Assembly (NCBI RefSeq): GCF_001722335.1
Contig: NZ_MIHA01000016.1
Location: 1-64,000, forward strand
Length of the DNA: 64,000 nt
Direction of reading: 5' to 3'
Source: Mycolicibacterium flavescens
GTDB lineage: Bacteria > Actinomycetota > Actinomycetes > Mycobacteriales > Mycobacteriaceae
Shown: piece by piece, positions 1 to 9,637 of the stretch
Numbering within the stretch: position 1 is the first letter of the stretch
Layout of the letters: every line of letters starts with the position of its first letter
Program-made: the position numbers and the translations under genes
The notes under the pieces: generated by a model
The model's database searches: none
Told to the model about the DNA's origin: nothing
What the model saw: the letters and a program-made list of their open reading frames with translations, nothing else

Positions 1-1
1 C

Positions 2-190
2 GGAAAACGCAAAGACGGCCGCACCGAATGGCGACCCCCACCGCAGTTGGACACCGGCCAGGCCCGGGTCAACAACTACCACCACCCCGAGCGTTACCTG
101 ATCCCCGACGACGGCGCCCACGACGCCGGCGGCGATGACGACGGCGCCGAAAGACCCGACCCCACCGACACCGACCGCGACGCCAGCTGA
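2..190 (+). CDS. C-terminal fragment of a DUF222/HNH endonuclease-type (13E12 family) protein
   Basis: The window opens inside this gene; 62 codons and the stop remain. The fragment reads [15 protein letters not shown], then [10 protein letters not shown], then an acidic tail rich in Asp. The first two segments are typical of the extreme C-terminus of mycobacterial DUF222/HNH (REP13E12-like) proteins, just after the HNH domain. The HNH residues lie outside the window, so activity cannot be judged. These genes are often multicopy and linked to repeats or mobile DNA in mycobacteria. No mobile-element boundary is visible here. Confidence 0.6.
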   Translation, partial: GKRKDGRTEWRPPPQLDTGQARVNNYHHPERYLIPDDGAHDAGGDDDGAERPDPTDTDRDAS

Positions 191-247
191 CACCGCGGAA
201 CCCCACCACGCCGATAACCGCTATACCGGTCAATTTGTGGTAACCGC

Positions 248-276
248 TTGACGAAGCGTTGGGTTTTCCTAACAAT
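248..276 (+). promoter_or_regulatory. Sigma-A-like promoter giving a probable leaderless transcript
   Basis: TTGACG (248-253) and AACAAT (271-276) are separated by 17 bases. The -10 box ends seven bases before the ATG at 284, so transcription is predicted to begin at or next to the start codon. There is no Shine-Dalgarno before that ATG, which fits a leaderless message. Confidence 0.5.
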
Positions 277-283
277 GCTTTGT

Positions 284-592
284 ATGAGTCCGGTGAGAAG
301 GGGCAAGGCGCTCCCGATCTACAACCGCATCGGTGTGCTGCGCGCCGAGCGACGGATGACGCGGGCCGACCTCGCGGCGCTCATCGACGTCAACCCGCAG
401 ACCGTGGGGGCACTCGAACGTGGTGATCACTACCCGAGCCTCGATCTGGCGTTCCGCATCTGCGACGTGTTCGGCCTGCCCGTTGAAGCGGTGTTCTCCC
501 GTACGGAGTTCACCCCGTTGTCCACCGAGCTCTACCGAAATCCGCGACCGCAAGGAGGCGACCGAGATGTCCCAACCGACCCGGCAACCTGA
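284..592 (+). CDS. Small XRE-family (YozG-like) helix-turn-helix regulator
   Basis: This 102-residue protein carries a Cro/CI-type helix-turn-helix at about residues 13-70: NRIGVLRAERRMTRADLAAL, then VNPQTVGALERGDHYPSLDL. The pattern is that of the short YozG-type regulators usually encoded beside small membrane proteins, which is the case here. Its end overlaps the next gene by 26 bases, so the two are translationally linked. ATG 284 is chosen because a promoter-like -10 ends seven bases before it; in-frame starts at 248, 275 and 293 are possible. It probably controls its own operon. Its ligand, if any, is unknown. Confidence 0.75.
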   Translation: MSPVRRGKALPIYNRIGVLRAERRMTRADLAALIDVNPQTVGALERGDHYPSLDLAFRICDVFGLPVEAVFSRTEFTPLSTELYRNPRPQGGDRDVPTDPAT

Positions 593-1112
593 TCGAAACC
601 TGATCGACCGGTATCAGGACTTCCGCACCCGCCGATTCCTGAAACATGAACGCACATACGCGAATCTGTTTCCCCGCTGGCGGACGCAGTCGCGACGCCG
701 CCTGCTCGTGGTGGGCCTGGCGATCACGTTCGCGTGCATGTTCGTCGTGAGCGTGTTGAGCGCAGTCAACATGCGGTGGGCTCCGCTGGCCTGGCTCGGC
801 GCCTGCATCGTGTTCCTGCCGCTGTGGACGATGCTGCAGATCGTGTCCGGTCGGCAGGGCGACGCTCCCGAGGCGGCGCTCGACGAGTACGAGGTCCAGC
901 AGCGCAACAGTGCGCGGTCAATCGGCCTGACCATCACCCAGTACCTGATGCTAATTCCGATCGGCTACCTGCTCATCGCGTCGATCTACCTGCAGGACAC
1001 CGACGCCGACGTGGCCTACGCCGGCGCGCTGATGTCGCTGGCCGTGCTGGTGTTCGGCGGGTGCGCGCCGGCGATGATCCTCGGCTGGAGTCGACCCGAC
1101 CCCGAGCAATGA
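567..1112 (+). CDS. Four-helix integral membrane protein, cotranscribed with the XRE regulator
   Basis: This 181-residue protein starts at an ATG eight bases after a strong AAGGAGG (552-558), inside the end of the upstream regulator gene. A basic, hydrophilic N-terminus of about 45 residues is followed by four hydrophobic segments near residues 47-70, 73-95, 117-140 and 145-172. No catalytic motif is seen. XRE regulator plus small membrane protein pairs are common in actinobacteria and are thought to respond to envelope or growth signals, but nothing here fixes a function. Confidence 0.7.
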   Translation: MSQPTRQPDRNLIDRYQDFRTRRFLKHERTYANLFPRWRTQSRRRLLVVGLAITFACMFVVSVLSAVNMRWAPLAWLGACIVFLPLWTMLQIVSGRQGDAPEAALDEYEVQQRNSARSIGLTITQYLMLIPIGYLLIASIYLQDTDADVAYAGALMSLAVLVFGGCAPAMILGWSRPDPEQ

Positions 1113-1150
1113 CTCTATGGTGGTCAGCGACAACCGTAGAGAGGAACACG

Positions 1151-1516
1151 ATGCTCGCCCTGACCACCTGGACCGGAGGACTGCTCGTCGCGACAGGGGT
1201 GATCGCGTACATCGCCAGCGGAGCGGTCAGCGTCACCGCGCTCATCCCCGCGTTCGTCGGCGTGCTGCTGCTCATCGCCGCGCTGATCGGGCGTCGCTCC
1301 GACCAAGCCCGCAAGGTCGCCATGCACGCCGCCCTCGTGATCGCCCTGCTCGCGGCGCTCGGCGCGCTGCGCAATGTGTTCGGCCTCGGCGACGTGTTCG
1401 CCGGCACGGCCGAGCGACCCGCCGCGGTCATCACCAGCACCATCATGTTCGTGCTGCTGGTGGCCTACCTGATCGCCGGCGTGCGGTCGTTCGTCAAGGC
1501 CCGCGCCGCGCGCTGA
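1151..1516 (+). CDS. Small four-helix membrane protein of unknown function
   Basis: The 121-residue product is nearly all membrane: hydrophobic segments at about 4-24, 27-46, 57-78 and 92-113, with a short basic C-terminus (VKARAAR). The ATG is preceded by AGAGAGGA, and the gene follows the previous membrane protein after 38 bases, so the three genes from 284 to 1516 probably form one operon. Its stop codon directly abuts the stop of convergent pgi, with no spacer. I recognise no family that assigns a role. Confidence 0.65.
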   Translation: MLALTTWTGGLLVATGVIAYIASGAVSVTALIPAFVGVLLLIAALIGRRSDQARKVAMHAALVIALLAALGALRNVFGLGDVFAGTAERPAAVITSTIMFVLLVAYLIAGVRSFVKARAAR

Positions 1517-3166
1517 TCAGGCCGGCCGGCCCCGCTCGGACCGGTAGCGGCGCACCAGCGCGTCGGTCGACGAATCCGACTGCTCGGGCGGCGCGTCGCC
1601 GGCGGTGATCACCGGCAACAGCGCCTTGGCCTGCGTCTTACCCAACTCGACGCCCCACTGGTCGAACGAGTCGATGCCCCACACCACACCCTCGGTGAAC
1701 ACCTGGTGCTCGTAGAGCGCGATCAACTGGCCCAGCACCGACGGCGTCAACTTGGTCGCCAGGATCGACGTGGTGGGCCGGTTGCCCGGCATCACCTTGT
1801 GCGGCACCACATCCGGCGGCGTACCCTCCGCCGAGATCTCGTCGGCGGTCTTACCGAACGCCAGCACCTGCGTCTGCGCGAAGAAGTTGCTCATCAGCAG
1901 ATCGTGCATGCTGCCGGTGCCGTCACCGGTCGGCAGATCGTCGGTCGGCTGCGAGAACCCGAGGAAGTCGGCGGGCACCAGGCGGGTGCCCTGATGCAGC
2001 AGCTGGTAGAAAGCGTGCTGGCCGTTGGTTCCCGGTTCGCCCCAGAAGATCTCGCCCGTACTGGTGGTGACCGGCGACCCGTCGGCGCGCACCGACTTGC
2101 CGTTGGACTCCATGGTCAGCTGCTGCAGATACGCCGCGAAGCGCGCCAGATCATTCGAATACGGCAGCACCGCACGGGTTTCGGCACCGAAGAACTCGTT
2201 GTACCACAACCCGATCAGACCCAGCAGCACCGGCACATTGGATTCCAGTGGCGCCGTTCGGAAATGCTCGTCGACGATGTGGAACCCGGACAGGAACTCG
2301 GCGAACCGCTCCCGACCGATCACCGCCATCACGCTCAGCCCGATCGCGCTGTCCACCGAGTAACGACCGCCGACCCAGTCCCAGAACCCGAACATGTTGT
2401 CGGTGTTGATGCCGAAATCGTCGACCAGCTTCTTGTTCGTCGACACCGCCACGAAATGCTTTGACACCGCAGCATCACCCAGAGCGTCGGTCAGCCACCG
2501 CCGCGCCGCCATCGCATTGGTCAGCGTCTCGAGCGTCGAGAACGTCTTCGACGCCACGATGAAAAGCGTTGTCGCCGGGTCCAGTCCGTCCAGCGTGGCC
2601 ACCAGATCCGCCGGGTCGACATTGGACACGAACCGCGCCGAGATCCCGGCATCGGCGTAGTGCCGCAGTGCCAGCGTCACCATCGCCGGGCCGAGGTCCG
2701 ATCCGCCGATGCCGATGTTGACGACTGTCTTGATCGGTTGCCCTGTCGCACCGGTCCATTCACCGCTGCGCAACCGGTCGGTGAAGTCGCCCATCCGGTC
2801 GAGCACCTCGTGCACGTCGGCGACGACGTTCTGCCCGTCGACCACCAACTCGGCGTCCCGCGGCAACCGCAGTGCGGTGTGCAGCACCGCGCGGTCCTCC
2901 GAGGTGTTGATGTGCGCGCCCGAGAACATCGCGTCGCGGCGCTGCTCCAGCCCGGCCGCCCTGGCGAGCTCGACCAGCAACCCGAGCGTCTCCCGCGTGA
3001 CCCGGTGCTTGCTGTAGTCGATGTAGAGGTCGCCGACCGTCGCGGCCAGCTCGGTGCCGCGCGCCGGGTCCTGGGCGAACAGCTCGCGAAGATGTTTGGA
3101 GCCGATCTGCTCGTGATGACGGTGCAGCGCCTGCCAGGCCGGGGTCGAGGCGATATCGCTACTCAT
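1517..3166 (-). CDS. pgi: Glucose-6-phosphate isomerase
   Basis: Interconverts glucose 6-phosphate and fructose 6-phosphate in the cytoplasm, linking glycolysis, gluconeogenesis and the pentose phosphate pathway. The 549-residue length fits bacterial Pgi. Recognisable signatures are [11 protein letters not shown] in the sugar-phosphate site, [11 protein letters not shown], and [19 protein letters not shown], which carries the catalytic Glu and His. The ATG at 3166 gives the conserved N-terminus ([10 protein letters not shown]); the open frame runs much further upstream but that stretch is antisense to gabD. It corresponds by order to Rv0946c. The gene is transcribed divergently from the aldehyde dehydrogenase, with 48 bases between starts. 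Confidence 0.97.
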   Translation of the reverse strand: MSSDIASTPAWQALHRHHEQIGSKHLRELFAQDPARGTELAATVGDLYIDYSKHRVTRETLGLLVELARAAGLEQRRDAMFSGAHINTSEDRAVLHTALRLPRDAELVVDGQNVVADVHEVLDRMGDFTDRLRSGEWTGATGQPIKTVVNIGIGGSDLGPAMVTLALRHYADAGISARFVSNVDPADLVATLDGLDPATTLFIVASKTFSTLETLTNAMAARRWLTDALGDAAVSKHFVAVSTNKKLVDDFGINTDNMFGFWDWVGGRYSVDSAIGLSVMAVIGRERFAEFLSGFHIVDEHFRTAPLESNVPVLLGLIGLWYNEFFGAETRAVLPYSNDLARFAAYLQQLTMESNGKSVRADGSPVTTSTGEIFWGEPGTNGQHAFYQLLHQGTRLVPADFLGFSQPTDDLPTGDGTGSMHDLLMSNFFAQTQVLAFGKTADEISAEGTPPDVVPHKVMPGNRPTTSILATKLTPSVLGQLIALYEHQVFTEGVVWGIDSFDQWGVELGKTQAKALLPVITAGDAPPEQSDSSTDALVRRYRSERGRPA

Positions 3167-3214
3167 GTGCACGACCCTAATGCGGCGAAATGGCCAAAGG
3201 TGTAAGAGGGAGTT

Positions 3215-4675
3215 ATGGATACCGCGAAGCTGCTTGCGTCTGTGCCCACCGGACTGTGGATCGGTGGTGAGGAGCGCCGGCCGATCGCCGACAGCTCCGC
3301 CACCTTCGACGTGCTCGACCCCTCCGACGACCAGGTGCTGGCCACCATCGCCAACGCCGGCGCCGAGGACGCGATCGCCGCGCTCGACGCCGCGTGCGAA
3401 GTGCAGGCCGACTGGGCGGCCACCCCGCCGCGCGAGCGCGGCGAAATCCTGCGGGCGGTGTTCGAGAAGATCAACGACCGTGCCGAGGACATCGCGACGC
3501 TGATGACCCTCGAGATGGGCAAGGTGCTGCCCGAGAGCATGGGCGAGGTCAAATACGGCGGCGAGTTCTTCCGCTGGTTCGCCGAGGAGGCGGTGCGCAT
3601 CGCCGGCCGTTACACCCCCAGCCCGGCGGGCACCGGCCGCGTGCTGGTGACCAAGCAGCCCGTCGGCCCCTGCTACGCGATCACACCGTGGAACTTCCCG
3701 CTGGCCATGGGCACCCGCAAGATCGGCCCCGCCTTCGCCGCCGGGTGCACGATGATCGTCAAACCGGCCCAGGAGACGCCGCTGACCATGCTGCTGCTGG
3801 CCAAGCTGATGGACGAGGCCGGCCTGCCCAAGGGTGTGCTGTCGGTGCTGCCGACCAAGAGCCCAGGCGACGTCACCGCCGCCCTCATCGACGACGGCCG
3901 CCTGCGCAAGCTCACGTTCACCGGCTCCACCGGCGTCGGCAAGGCACTGGTCAAACAGTCCGCCGACAAGCTGCTGCGCACCTCGATGGAACTCGGCGGC
4001 AACGCGCCGTTCATCGTGTTCGACGACGCCGACATCGACGCCGCCGTCGACGGCGCGATCCTGGCCAAGATGCGCAACGGCGGCGAGGCCTGCACCGCGG
4101 CCAACCGGTTCCACGTCGCCAACTCCGTGCGCGAGGAGTTCACCGAGAAACTCGTCAAGCGGATGAGCGAGTTCACGCTCGGCAAGGGTCTCGACGAGTC
4201 GGCCACCCTCGGCCCGCTGATCAACGCCAAACAGGTCGCCACCGTTGAAGACCTGGTCTCCGACGCGGTCTCGCGCGGCGCGACCGTCGCCGTCGGCGGC
4301 GTCGCACCCGGCGGACCCGGCAACTTCTACCCGGCCACCGTGCTGGCCGACGTGCCCGCCGACGCCCGCATCCTCAAGGAGGAGGTGTTCGGCCCCGTCG
4401 CCCCGATCACCGGCTTCGACACCGAGGAGGAAGGGGTCGCTGCCGCCAACGACACCGAGTACGGGCTGGCCGCCTACATCTACACCCAGTCGCTGGACCG
4501 TGCGCTGCGTGTCGCCGAGGGCATCCAGTCCGGCATGGTCGGCGTCAACCGCGGCGTGATCTCCGACCCGGCCGCGCCGTTCGGCGGAGTCAAGGAGTCC
4601 GGCTTCGGCCGCGAGGGCGGTCTGGAAGGTATTGACGAGTACCTCGAGATCAAATACATCGCTCTGACGAAATAG
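3215..4675 (+). CDS. gabD: NAD(P)-dependent aldehyde dehydrogenase, succinate-semialdehyde dehydrogenase type
   Basis: The 486-residue protein has the full aldehyde dehydrogenase fold. Visible are the cofactor-binding TPWNFPLAM and FTGSTGVGK segments, [11 protein letters not shown] with the general-base Glu, [11 protein letters not shown] with the catalytic Cys, and EEVFGPVAP near the C-terminus. The pattern of EACTAANR and [15 protein letters not shown] matches succinate-semialdehyde dehydrogenases (GabD), which oxidise succinic semialdehyde to succinate. Substrate is inferred from similarity only. AGAGGGAG precedes the ATG. The gene is not at this position in M. tuberculosis as I recall it, so it is probably a lineage-specific insertion into the pgi neighbourhood. 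Confidence 0.85.
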   Translation: MDTAKLLASVPTGLWIGGEERRPIADSSATFDVLDPSDDQVLATIANAGAEDAIAALDAACEVQADWAATPPRERGEILRAVFEKINDRAEDIATLMTLEMGKVLPESMGEVKYGGEFFRWFAEEAVRIAGRYTPSPAGTGRVLVTKQPVGPCYAITPWNFPLAMGTRKIGPAFAAGCTMIVKPAQETPLTMLLLAKLMDEAGLPKGVLSVLPTKSPGDVTAALIDDGRLRKLTFTGSTGVGKALVKQSADKLLRTSMELGGNAPFIVFDDADIDAAVDGAILAKMRNGGEACTAANRFHVANSVREEFTEKLVKRMSEFTLGKGLDESATLGPLINAKQVATVEDLVSDAVSRGATVAVGGVAPGGPGNFYPATVLADVPADARILKEEVFGPVAPITGFDTEEEGVAAANDTEYGLAAYIYTQSLDRALRVAEGIQSGMVGVNRGVISDPAAPFGGVKESGFGREGGLEGIDEYLEIKYIALTK

Positions 4676-4754
4676 TGGAGCCGTGACCAAGTAAGCCGAG
4701 ACACGCCGCCGCGCCTGCCGCCGCGGGTCTGCTCGGACCGGCAAGATTTCCCGA

Positions 4755-6725
4755 GTGAATGCGCGTCGCTCCGTCGCGCCCGCTGATCGCCGCCCGGGTC
4801 GGCGTGGCGAGATTCCCGCCCTGGACGGCATCCGCGCCGTCGCCGTCGCGCTCGTGCTCGCCGACCACGGCGGCATCCCGGGAGTCTCCGGCGGGTTCCT
4901 GGGCGTCGACGTGTTCTTCGTGCTGAGCGGATTCCTGATCACCTCCCTGCTCCTCGACGAGCACGCCGGCAGCGGGCGAATCGGCCTGCGCGACTTCTGG
5001 ATCCGTCGCGCCCGTCGGCTGCTGCCCGCGCTACTGGTGATGGTGCTCGCGGTCGTCGCCGCGCGCGGGCTGTTCGCCGCCGAGTCCGTCGCCACACTGC
5101 GCGACGACGCCGTCGCCTCATTTTTCTGGATGGCGAACTGGATGTTCGTCGCGCAGCAGACCGACTACTTCGCCCACGGCGCACCGCCGTCGCCGCTGCA
5201 GCACACCTGGTCGCTCGGCGTCGAGGAGCAGTACTACGTGCTGTGGCCGCTGCTGCTGATCGTGCTCGCCGCGGTGTTCTGCCGGCGCGACCGGCACCGG
5301 CTGCGCTGGGCGGTGTTCGCGGTGGCGAGCCTCGGCGCCGTCGCCTCGGCGGCCGCGGCCATCGTGTTCACCAACGCGGACACGCTGAACCGCATCTACT
5401 TCGGCACCGACACCCGCGCTCAGGCGCTGCTGATCGGCGCCGCCGCGGCCGCGCTGCTGGTGCACGACTGGACGACCGTCACACTCGGCGGGCCGGTGAT
5501 CCGCACGCGCTGGCTGCGCGGGGTCGCCAGGGGACTGTCGGTCGCGGGTGTCGCGGTGCTCGGGTACTGCGCGCACACCGCGACCGGCAGCGTCGACGAC
5601 TTCCGCGGCGGCCTGCTGGTCGTGGTGGCCGTGGCGGCGGTCCTGGTGATCGGGGCGGTCGCGCTGGACCAGGAGGGGCCCGTCGCGCGGGTACTGGCGT
5701 GGCGGCCGCTGGTGTTCCTGGGCGCCATCTCCTACGGCGTCTACCTGTGGCACTGGCCGATCTTCCTGGCGGTCAACGGTGAGCGGACCGGCTGGTCGGG
5801 GTGGTCGCTGTTCGCGGTGCGCTGCGCGGCGACGCTGGCGGTGGCCGTGCTGTCGTGGTGGCTGCTCGAGCAGCCGATCCGGCGCTGGCGCCCGGTGATC
5901 GTGCCGATGCTTCCGCTGGCCGGTGCGACGGCGGCGACGGCGGCCGTCGTCACCATGACCGTGCTCCCGGTCGGGGTGCCGACCCAACCGGTCGAGCAGT
6001 CGAACATCGACTCGGCGGCGCTGATCGCGCCCGAGGTCCCGGTCGAGGTCCGCAGGCCCACCGCGCGCGAGCCCGGCACCCGCAGCGTCGCGGTGTTCGG
6101 CGACTCGGTGGCGTGGACGCTGATGCGGTATCTGCCGCCGACGCCGGGCTTCTCGTTCTCCAACTACACGACCATCGGGTGCGGGATCGCGCGCGGCGGG
6201 CCGTACCGCTACGTCGGGCAGACGCTGAACCAGAAACCCGAATGCGACACCTGGCCGAGCCGGTGGTCCCAGCGCATCAGCCACGACCGGCCCGACGTGG
6301 TGCTGCTGGTCATCGGCCGCTGGGAGGTCGTCGACCGGATGAACGAGGGCCGCTGGACACACATCGGCGAGCCGGCCTACGACGCGTACCTGCGCGGAGA
6401 GCTCACCCGGGCGCTGGACATCCTGTCGTCGACCGGCGCGCGCATCGTGGTCACCACCGAGCCCTACAACCGGCGCGCCGAGAAACCCGACGGCAGCCTC
6501 TATCCCGAAGACGACCCCGACCGCACCGACGACTGGAACGCGCTGGTGCGCAGCGTCGTCAAGTACCGGCAGAACGTCACGGTGCTCGACCTGAACCGCA
6601 AACTCGGGCCCAACGGGGGCTACACCAACCGGATCAACGGCATCAAGGTGCGCGCCGACGGTGTGCACCCGACGCCGGAAGCGGTCGAGTGGCTGACGCC
6701 GTGGCTGGTCGACGCGCTGCGCTAG
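4755..6725 (+). CDS. Membrane acyltransferase (acyltransferase-3 family) with C-terminal SGNH hydrolase domain
   Basis: A 656-residue OatA-like protein starting at GTG. Residues about 15-385 form the multi-helix acyltransferase-3 domain: [18 protein letters not shown] at the first helix, then [13 protein letters not shown] with the family His near residue 150. After a linker comes a periplasmic SGNH domain with GDS at Ser451 and D635-xx-H638 completing the probable catalytic set. Such proteins move acetyl or acyl groups from a cytoplasmic donor across the membrane onto cell-wall polysaccharides, glycolipids or peptidoglycan. The acceptor cannot be told from sequence. The gene stands alone, followed by convergent chorismate mutase. 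Confidence 0.85.
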   Translation: MNARRSVAPADRRPGRRGEIPALDGIRAVAVALVLADHGGIPGVSGGFLGVDVFFVLSGFLITSLLLDEHAGSGRIGLRDFWIRRARRLLPALLVMVLAVVAARGLFAAESVATLRDDAVASFFWMANWMFVAQQTDYFAHGAPPSPLQHTWSLGVEEQYYVLWPLLLIVLAAVFCRRDRHRLRWAVFAVASLGAVASAAAAIVFTNADTLNRIYFGTDTRAQALLIGAAAAALLVHDWTTVTLGGPVIRTRWLRGVARGLSVAGVAVLGYCAHTATGSVDDFRGGLLVVVAVAAVLVIGAVALDQEGPVARVLAWRPLVFLGAISYGVYLWHWPIFLAVNGERTGWSGWSLFAVRCAATLAVAVLSWWLLEQPIRRWRPVIVPMLPLAGATAATAAVVTMTVLPVGVPTQPVEQSNIDSAALIAPEVPVEVRRPTAREPGTRSVAVFGDSVAWTLMRYLPPTPGFSFSNYTTIGCGIARGGPYRYVGQTLNQKPECDTWPSRWSQRISHDRPDVVLLVIGRWEVVDRMNEGRWTHIGEPAYDAYLRGELTRALDILSSTGARIVVTTEPYNRRAEKPDGSLYPEDDPDRTDDWNALVRSVVKYRQNVTVLDLNRKLGPNGGYTNRINGIKVRADGVHPTPEAVEWLTPWLVDALR

Positions 6726-6748
6726 CGATCTCGGTGCGCGCAGGTGCG

Positions 6749-6781
6749 CTGAGCGCAACCAACGACGCCGAAATCGCTCAG
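6749..6781. terminator. Possible terminator hairpin between convergent genes
   Basis: CTGAGCG (6749-6755) and CGCTCAG (6775-6781) form a 7-bp perfect inverted repeat with a 19-base loop. It sits between the end of the acyltransferase gene and the end of chorismate mutase. No U-tract follows on either strand. Confidence 0.3.
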
Positions 6782-6849
6782 GAGTGGCCGAGGCGGCTTC
6801 GTCAGGAATGGCCCAGGCGGCTTCGTCAGGAATGGCCCAGGCGGCCACG
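6778..6849. repeat. Three tandem 24-bp units duplicating the 3' end of chorismate mutase, stop codon included
   Basis: Three head-to-tail units lie at 6778-6801, 6802-6825 and 6826-6849. The last two differ only in their final bases; the first has two further changes. Read on the minus strand, each unit encodes RLGHS followed by TGA, in the same frame as chorismate mutase, so the gene's end is repeated twice beyond its real stop. Confidence 0.9.
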
Positions 6850-7092
6850 GCCCAGCCGCAGCAGCAGCATCGCGAGGTCCTTGCCCTCGGGGCCGAGTTC
6901 GCTGTAGCGCTCGATCACCTTCATCTCGCGGCTGTGCACGAGGCGGGTCCCGCCGGACGCCATCCGGGCCTGCCCGATGAGCTTGGACACCTCGGTGCGC
7001 CGTTTGACGGCGGCCAGGATCTCGGCGTCGAGCCGGTCGATCTCCTGGCGAAGATCATCGATATCAGGCACGGTCTCGGTTTCGATCGTCAT
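6826..7092 (-). CDS. Chorismate mutase, AroQ class (intracellular)
   Basis: Converts chorismate to prephenate for phenylalanine and tyrosine synthesis. The 88-residue all-helical protein shows LRQEIDRLDAEILAAVKRR, then KLIGQARMASGG and REMKVIERYSELGPEGKD, matching M. tuberculosis Rv0948c, which is stimulated by complex formation with DAHP synthase through residues that include its C-terminal RLGH. Here the C-terminus is RLGHS, one residue longer. ATG 7092 is chosen because it gives the usual length of about 90; an in-frame GTG at 7149 would add 19 residues. The 3' end lies in a tandem repeat. The upstream gap to uvrD1 (7093-7333) holds an 8-bp hairpin at 7159-7191 (GAGCCCCG/CGGGGCTC) and nothing else I can name. 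Confidence 0.9.
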   Translation of the reverse strand: MTIETETVPDIDDLRQEIDRLDAEILAAVKRRTEVSKLIGQARMASGGTRLVHSREMKVIERYSELGPEGKDLAMLLLRLGRGRLGHS

Positions 7093-7333
7093 GGCATTCT
7101 CTTCACTCTCGTTGGGTGGGGTCCGAGGGCGCTTCCGGTCGGGCCTCACACAAGAGACGAGCCCCGGATCCAGAAGCGGACCGCGGGGCTCTCGGGGAAG
7201 CAGCTACACCACGGGCACCGCGGACCGGTACCCGTAGAAAAATCGCCGCTTGTCGAGCACGAGAGAAAGTGTGCCACCAACGCCAGCGTCAACGCAAAGG
7301 TTGTCGCAGTGCAGCGGTAGGTTTGGAGACGAT

Positions 7334-9637
7334 ATGTCTGTTTCATCTCCGGCCGCCGATACCGACCAATTGCTCGACGGGCTCAACCCGCAGCAGCGCC
7401 AGGCCGTGCTGCACGAGGGCTCGCCGCTGCTGATCGTCGCCGGCGCGGGCTCCGGCAAGACCGCGGTGCTCACCCGCCGCATCGCCTACCTGCTCGCCGC
7501 CCGCGACGTCGGGGTCGGCCAGGTGCTGGCCATCACGTTCACCAACAAGGCCGCCGCCGAGATGCGCGAGCGCGTCGTCGGGCTGGTCGGCCCCCGCGCC
7601 CGCAGCATGTGGGTGTCGACGTTCCACTCCACCTGCGTGCGAATCCTGCGCAATCAGGCCTCGTTGATCAAGGGGCTGAACTCCAACTTCTCCATCTACG
7701 ACGCCGACGACTCCCGGCGGCTGTTGCTGATGATCGGCAAGGACATGGGCCTGGACACCAAGCGGTACTCGCCGCGGCTGCTGTCCAACGGCATCTCCAA
7801 CCACAAGAACGAACTGATCGGTCCCGAACAGGCCGCCGCCGAGGCGTCCGAGGCCGGTGAGGAACTGCCCGGCATCATCGCCGAGGTCTACGCCGAGTAC
7901 CAGCGCCGGCTGCGCGCGGCCAACGCGTTGGACTTCGACGACCTGATCGGTGAGACGGTCGCTGTGCTGCAGGCGTTTCCGCAGATCGCCCAGTACTACC
8001 GCAGGCGGTTCCGGCACATCCTGGTCGACGAGTACCAGGACACCAACCACGCGCAGTACGTGCTGGTGCGCGAGCTGGTGGGCGTCGAGACGGTTGACGG
8101 TGTGCCGCCCGCCGAGCTGTGCGTGGTCGGCGACGCCGACCAGTCGATCTACGCGTTCCGAGGCGCGACGATCCGCAACATCGAGGACTTCGAACGCGAC
8201 TTCCCCAATGCCACAACGATTCTGCTCGAACAGAACTACCGCTCGACGCAGAACATCCTGAACGCGGCGAACTCGGTCATCTCCCGCAACACCGGCCGCC
8301 GCGAGAAGCGGCTGTGGACCGACGAGGGCGACGGCGAGCTGATCGTCGGCTACGTCGCCGACAACGAGCACGACGAGGCCCGCTTCGTCGCGCAGGAGAT
8401 CGACACGCTCGCCGATCAGGGCTACTCCTACAACGACTTCGCGGTGTTCTACCGCACCAACAACTCCTCACGCGCGATCGAGGAGGTCTTCATCCGCGCC
8501 GGCATCCCGTACAAGGTCGTCGGCGGCGTGCGGTTCTACGAGCGCCGTGAGATCCGCGACATCGTCGCGTACCTGCGGGTGCTCGACAACCCCGGCGACT
8601 CGGTGAGCATGCGGCGCATCCTCAACACCCCGCGCCGCGGCATCGGCGACCGCGCCGAGGCGTGCGTCGCGGTGTACGCCGAGAACACCGGGCTGTCCTT
8701 CAACGACGCGCTGCAGGCCGCCGCCGAAGGCAAGGTGCCGATGCTCAACACCCGTGCCGAGAAGTGCATCTCGGCGTTCGTCGAGATGCTCGACGAGCTG
8801 CGCGGGCGCCTCGACGGCGAGTTGGGCGAACTGGTCGAGGCGGTGCTCGACCGCACCGGCTACCGCACCGAACTCGAATCCTCCAGCGATCCGCAGGATC
8901 TGGCCCGGCTCGACAACCTCAACGAATTGGTCAGCGTCGCACACGAATTCAGCATCGACCTGGCCAACAACCAGGCGCTCGCCGAAGACGAGGCCGTCGA
9001 CGAGGACATCCCCGACACCGGGGTGCTGGCCCAGTTCCTGGAGCGGGTCTCACTGGTGGCCGACGCCGACGAACTGCCCGAGCACGGCGCCGGGGTGGTC
9101 ACGATGATGACCCTGCACACCGCCAAGGGTCTGGAGTTCCCGGTCGTGTTCGTCACCGGCTGGGAGGACGGCATGTTCCCGCACATGCGCGCGCTGGGCG
9201 ACCCGACCGAGCTGAGTGAGGAACGCCGGCTGGCCTACGTCGGCATCACCCGCGCCCGGCAGCGGCTGTATCTGAGCCGGGCCAAGGTCCGCTCGTCGTG
9301 GGGCCAGCCGATGCTGAACCCGGAATCGCGCTTCCTCAAGGAGATTCCGCAGCACCTGATCGACTGGCGGCGCACCGATCCGACCCCGTCGTACAGTGCG
9401 CCGGTGAGCGGCGCTGGCCGCTTCGGTACCCCCCGCCCGTCGCCGACCCGCACGGGTGCGGGCAAACGCCCGCTGGTGGTGCTCGAGCCGGGCGACCGGG
9501 TCACCCACGACAAGTACGGGCTCGGCCGCGTGGAGGAGGTCAGCGGGGTCGGCGAGTCCGCGATGTCGCTGATCGACTTCGGCAGTTCCGGACGCGTGAA
9601 GCTGATGCACAACCACGCGCCGATCAGCAAGCTCTAA
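7334..9637 (+). CDS. uvrD1: UvrD1/PcrA-type superfamily 1 DNA helicase
   Basis: ATP-dependent 3'-5' DNA helicase/translocase for nucleotide excision repair and related repair; in mycobacteria UvrD1 is activated by Ku. The 767-residue protein has Walker A GAGSGKT (Lys42), TFTNKAA, the DEYQDTN Walker B box, GDADQSIYAFRGA, EQNYRST, the LMTLHTAKGLEFP-like segment (here MMTLHTAKGLEFP) and VGITRAR, so helicase motifs I to VI are all present. The C-terminal Tudor-like tail (GDRVTHDKYGLGRVEEVSG) is kept. ATG 7334 matches the known N-terminus; an upstream in-frame ATG at 7250 adds residues unlike the family. The end overlaps the convergent membrane-protein gene by four bases. Confidence 0.96.
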   Translation: MSVSSPAADTDQLLDGLNPQQRQAVLHEGSPLLIVAGAGSGKTAVLTRRIAYLLAARDVGVGQVLAITFTNKAAAEMRERVVGLVGPRARSMWVSTFHSTCVRILRNQASLIKGLNSNFSIYDADDSRRLLLMIGKDMGLDTKRYSPRLLSNGISNHKNELIGPEQAAAEASEAGEELPGIIAEVYAEYQRRLRAANALDFDDLIGETVAVLQAFPQIAQYYRRRFRHILVDEYQDTNHAQYVLVRELVGVETVDGVPPAELCVVGDADQSIYAFRGATIRNIEDFERDFPNATTILLEQNYRSTQNILNAANSVISRNTGRREKRLWTDEGDGELIVGYVADNEHDEARFVAQEIDTLADQGYSYNDFAVFYRTNNSSRAIEEVFIRAGIPYKVVGGVRFYERREIRDIVAYLRVLDNPGDSVSMRRILNTPRRGIGDRAEACVAVYAENTGLSFNDALQAAAEGKVPMLNTRAEKCISAFVEMLDELRGRLDGELGELVEAVLDRTGYRTELESSSDPQDLARLDNLNELVSVAHEFSIDLANNQALAEDEAVDEDIPDTGVLAQFLERVSLVADADELPEHGAGVVTMMTLHTAKGLEFPVVFVTGWEDGMFPHMRALGDPTELSEERRLAYVGITRARQRLYLSRAKVRSSWGQPMLNPESRFLKEIPQHLIDWRRTDPTPSYSAPVSGAGRFGTPRPSPTRTGAGKRPLVVLEPGDRVTHDKYGLGRVEEVSGVGESAMSLIDFGSSGRVKLMHNHAPISKL

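Noticed and set aside
3167..5095. Upstream extension of the pgi reading frame to a 1192-residue protein
   Set aside because: The extra part is antisense to gabD and the acyltransferase start, and the conserved Pgi N-terminus begins at 3166.
7146..7346. Leader peptide and attenuation upstream of chorismate mutase
   Set aside because: The minus-strand frame is not enriched in Phe, Tyr or Trp codons and the 8-bp hairpin lacks a U-run.
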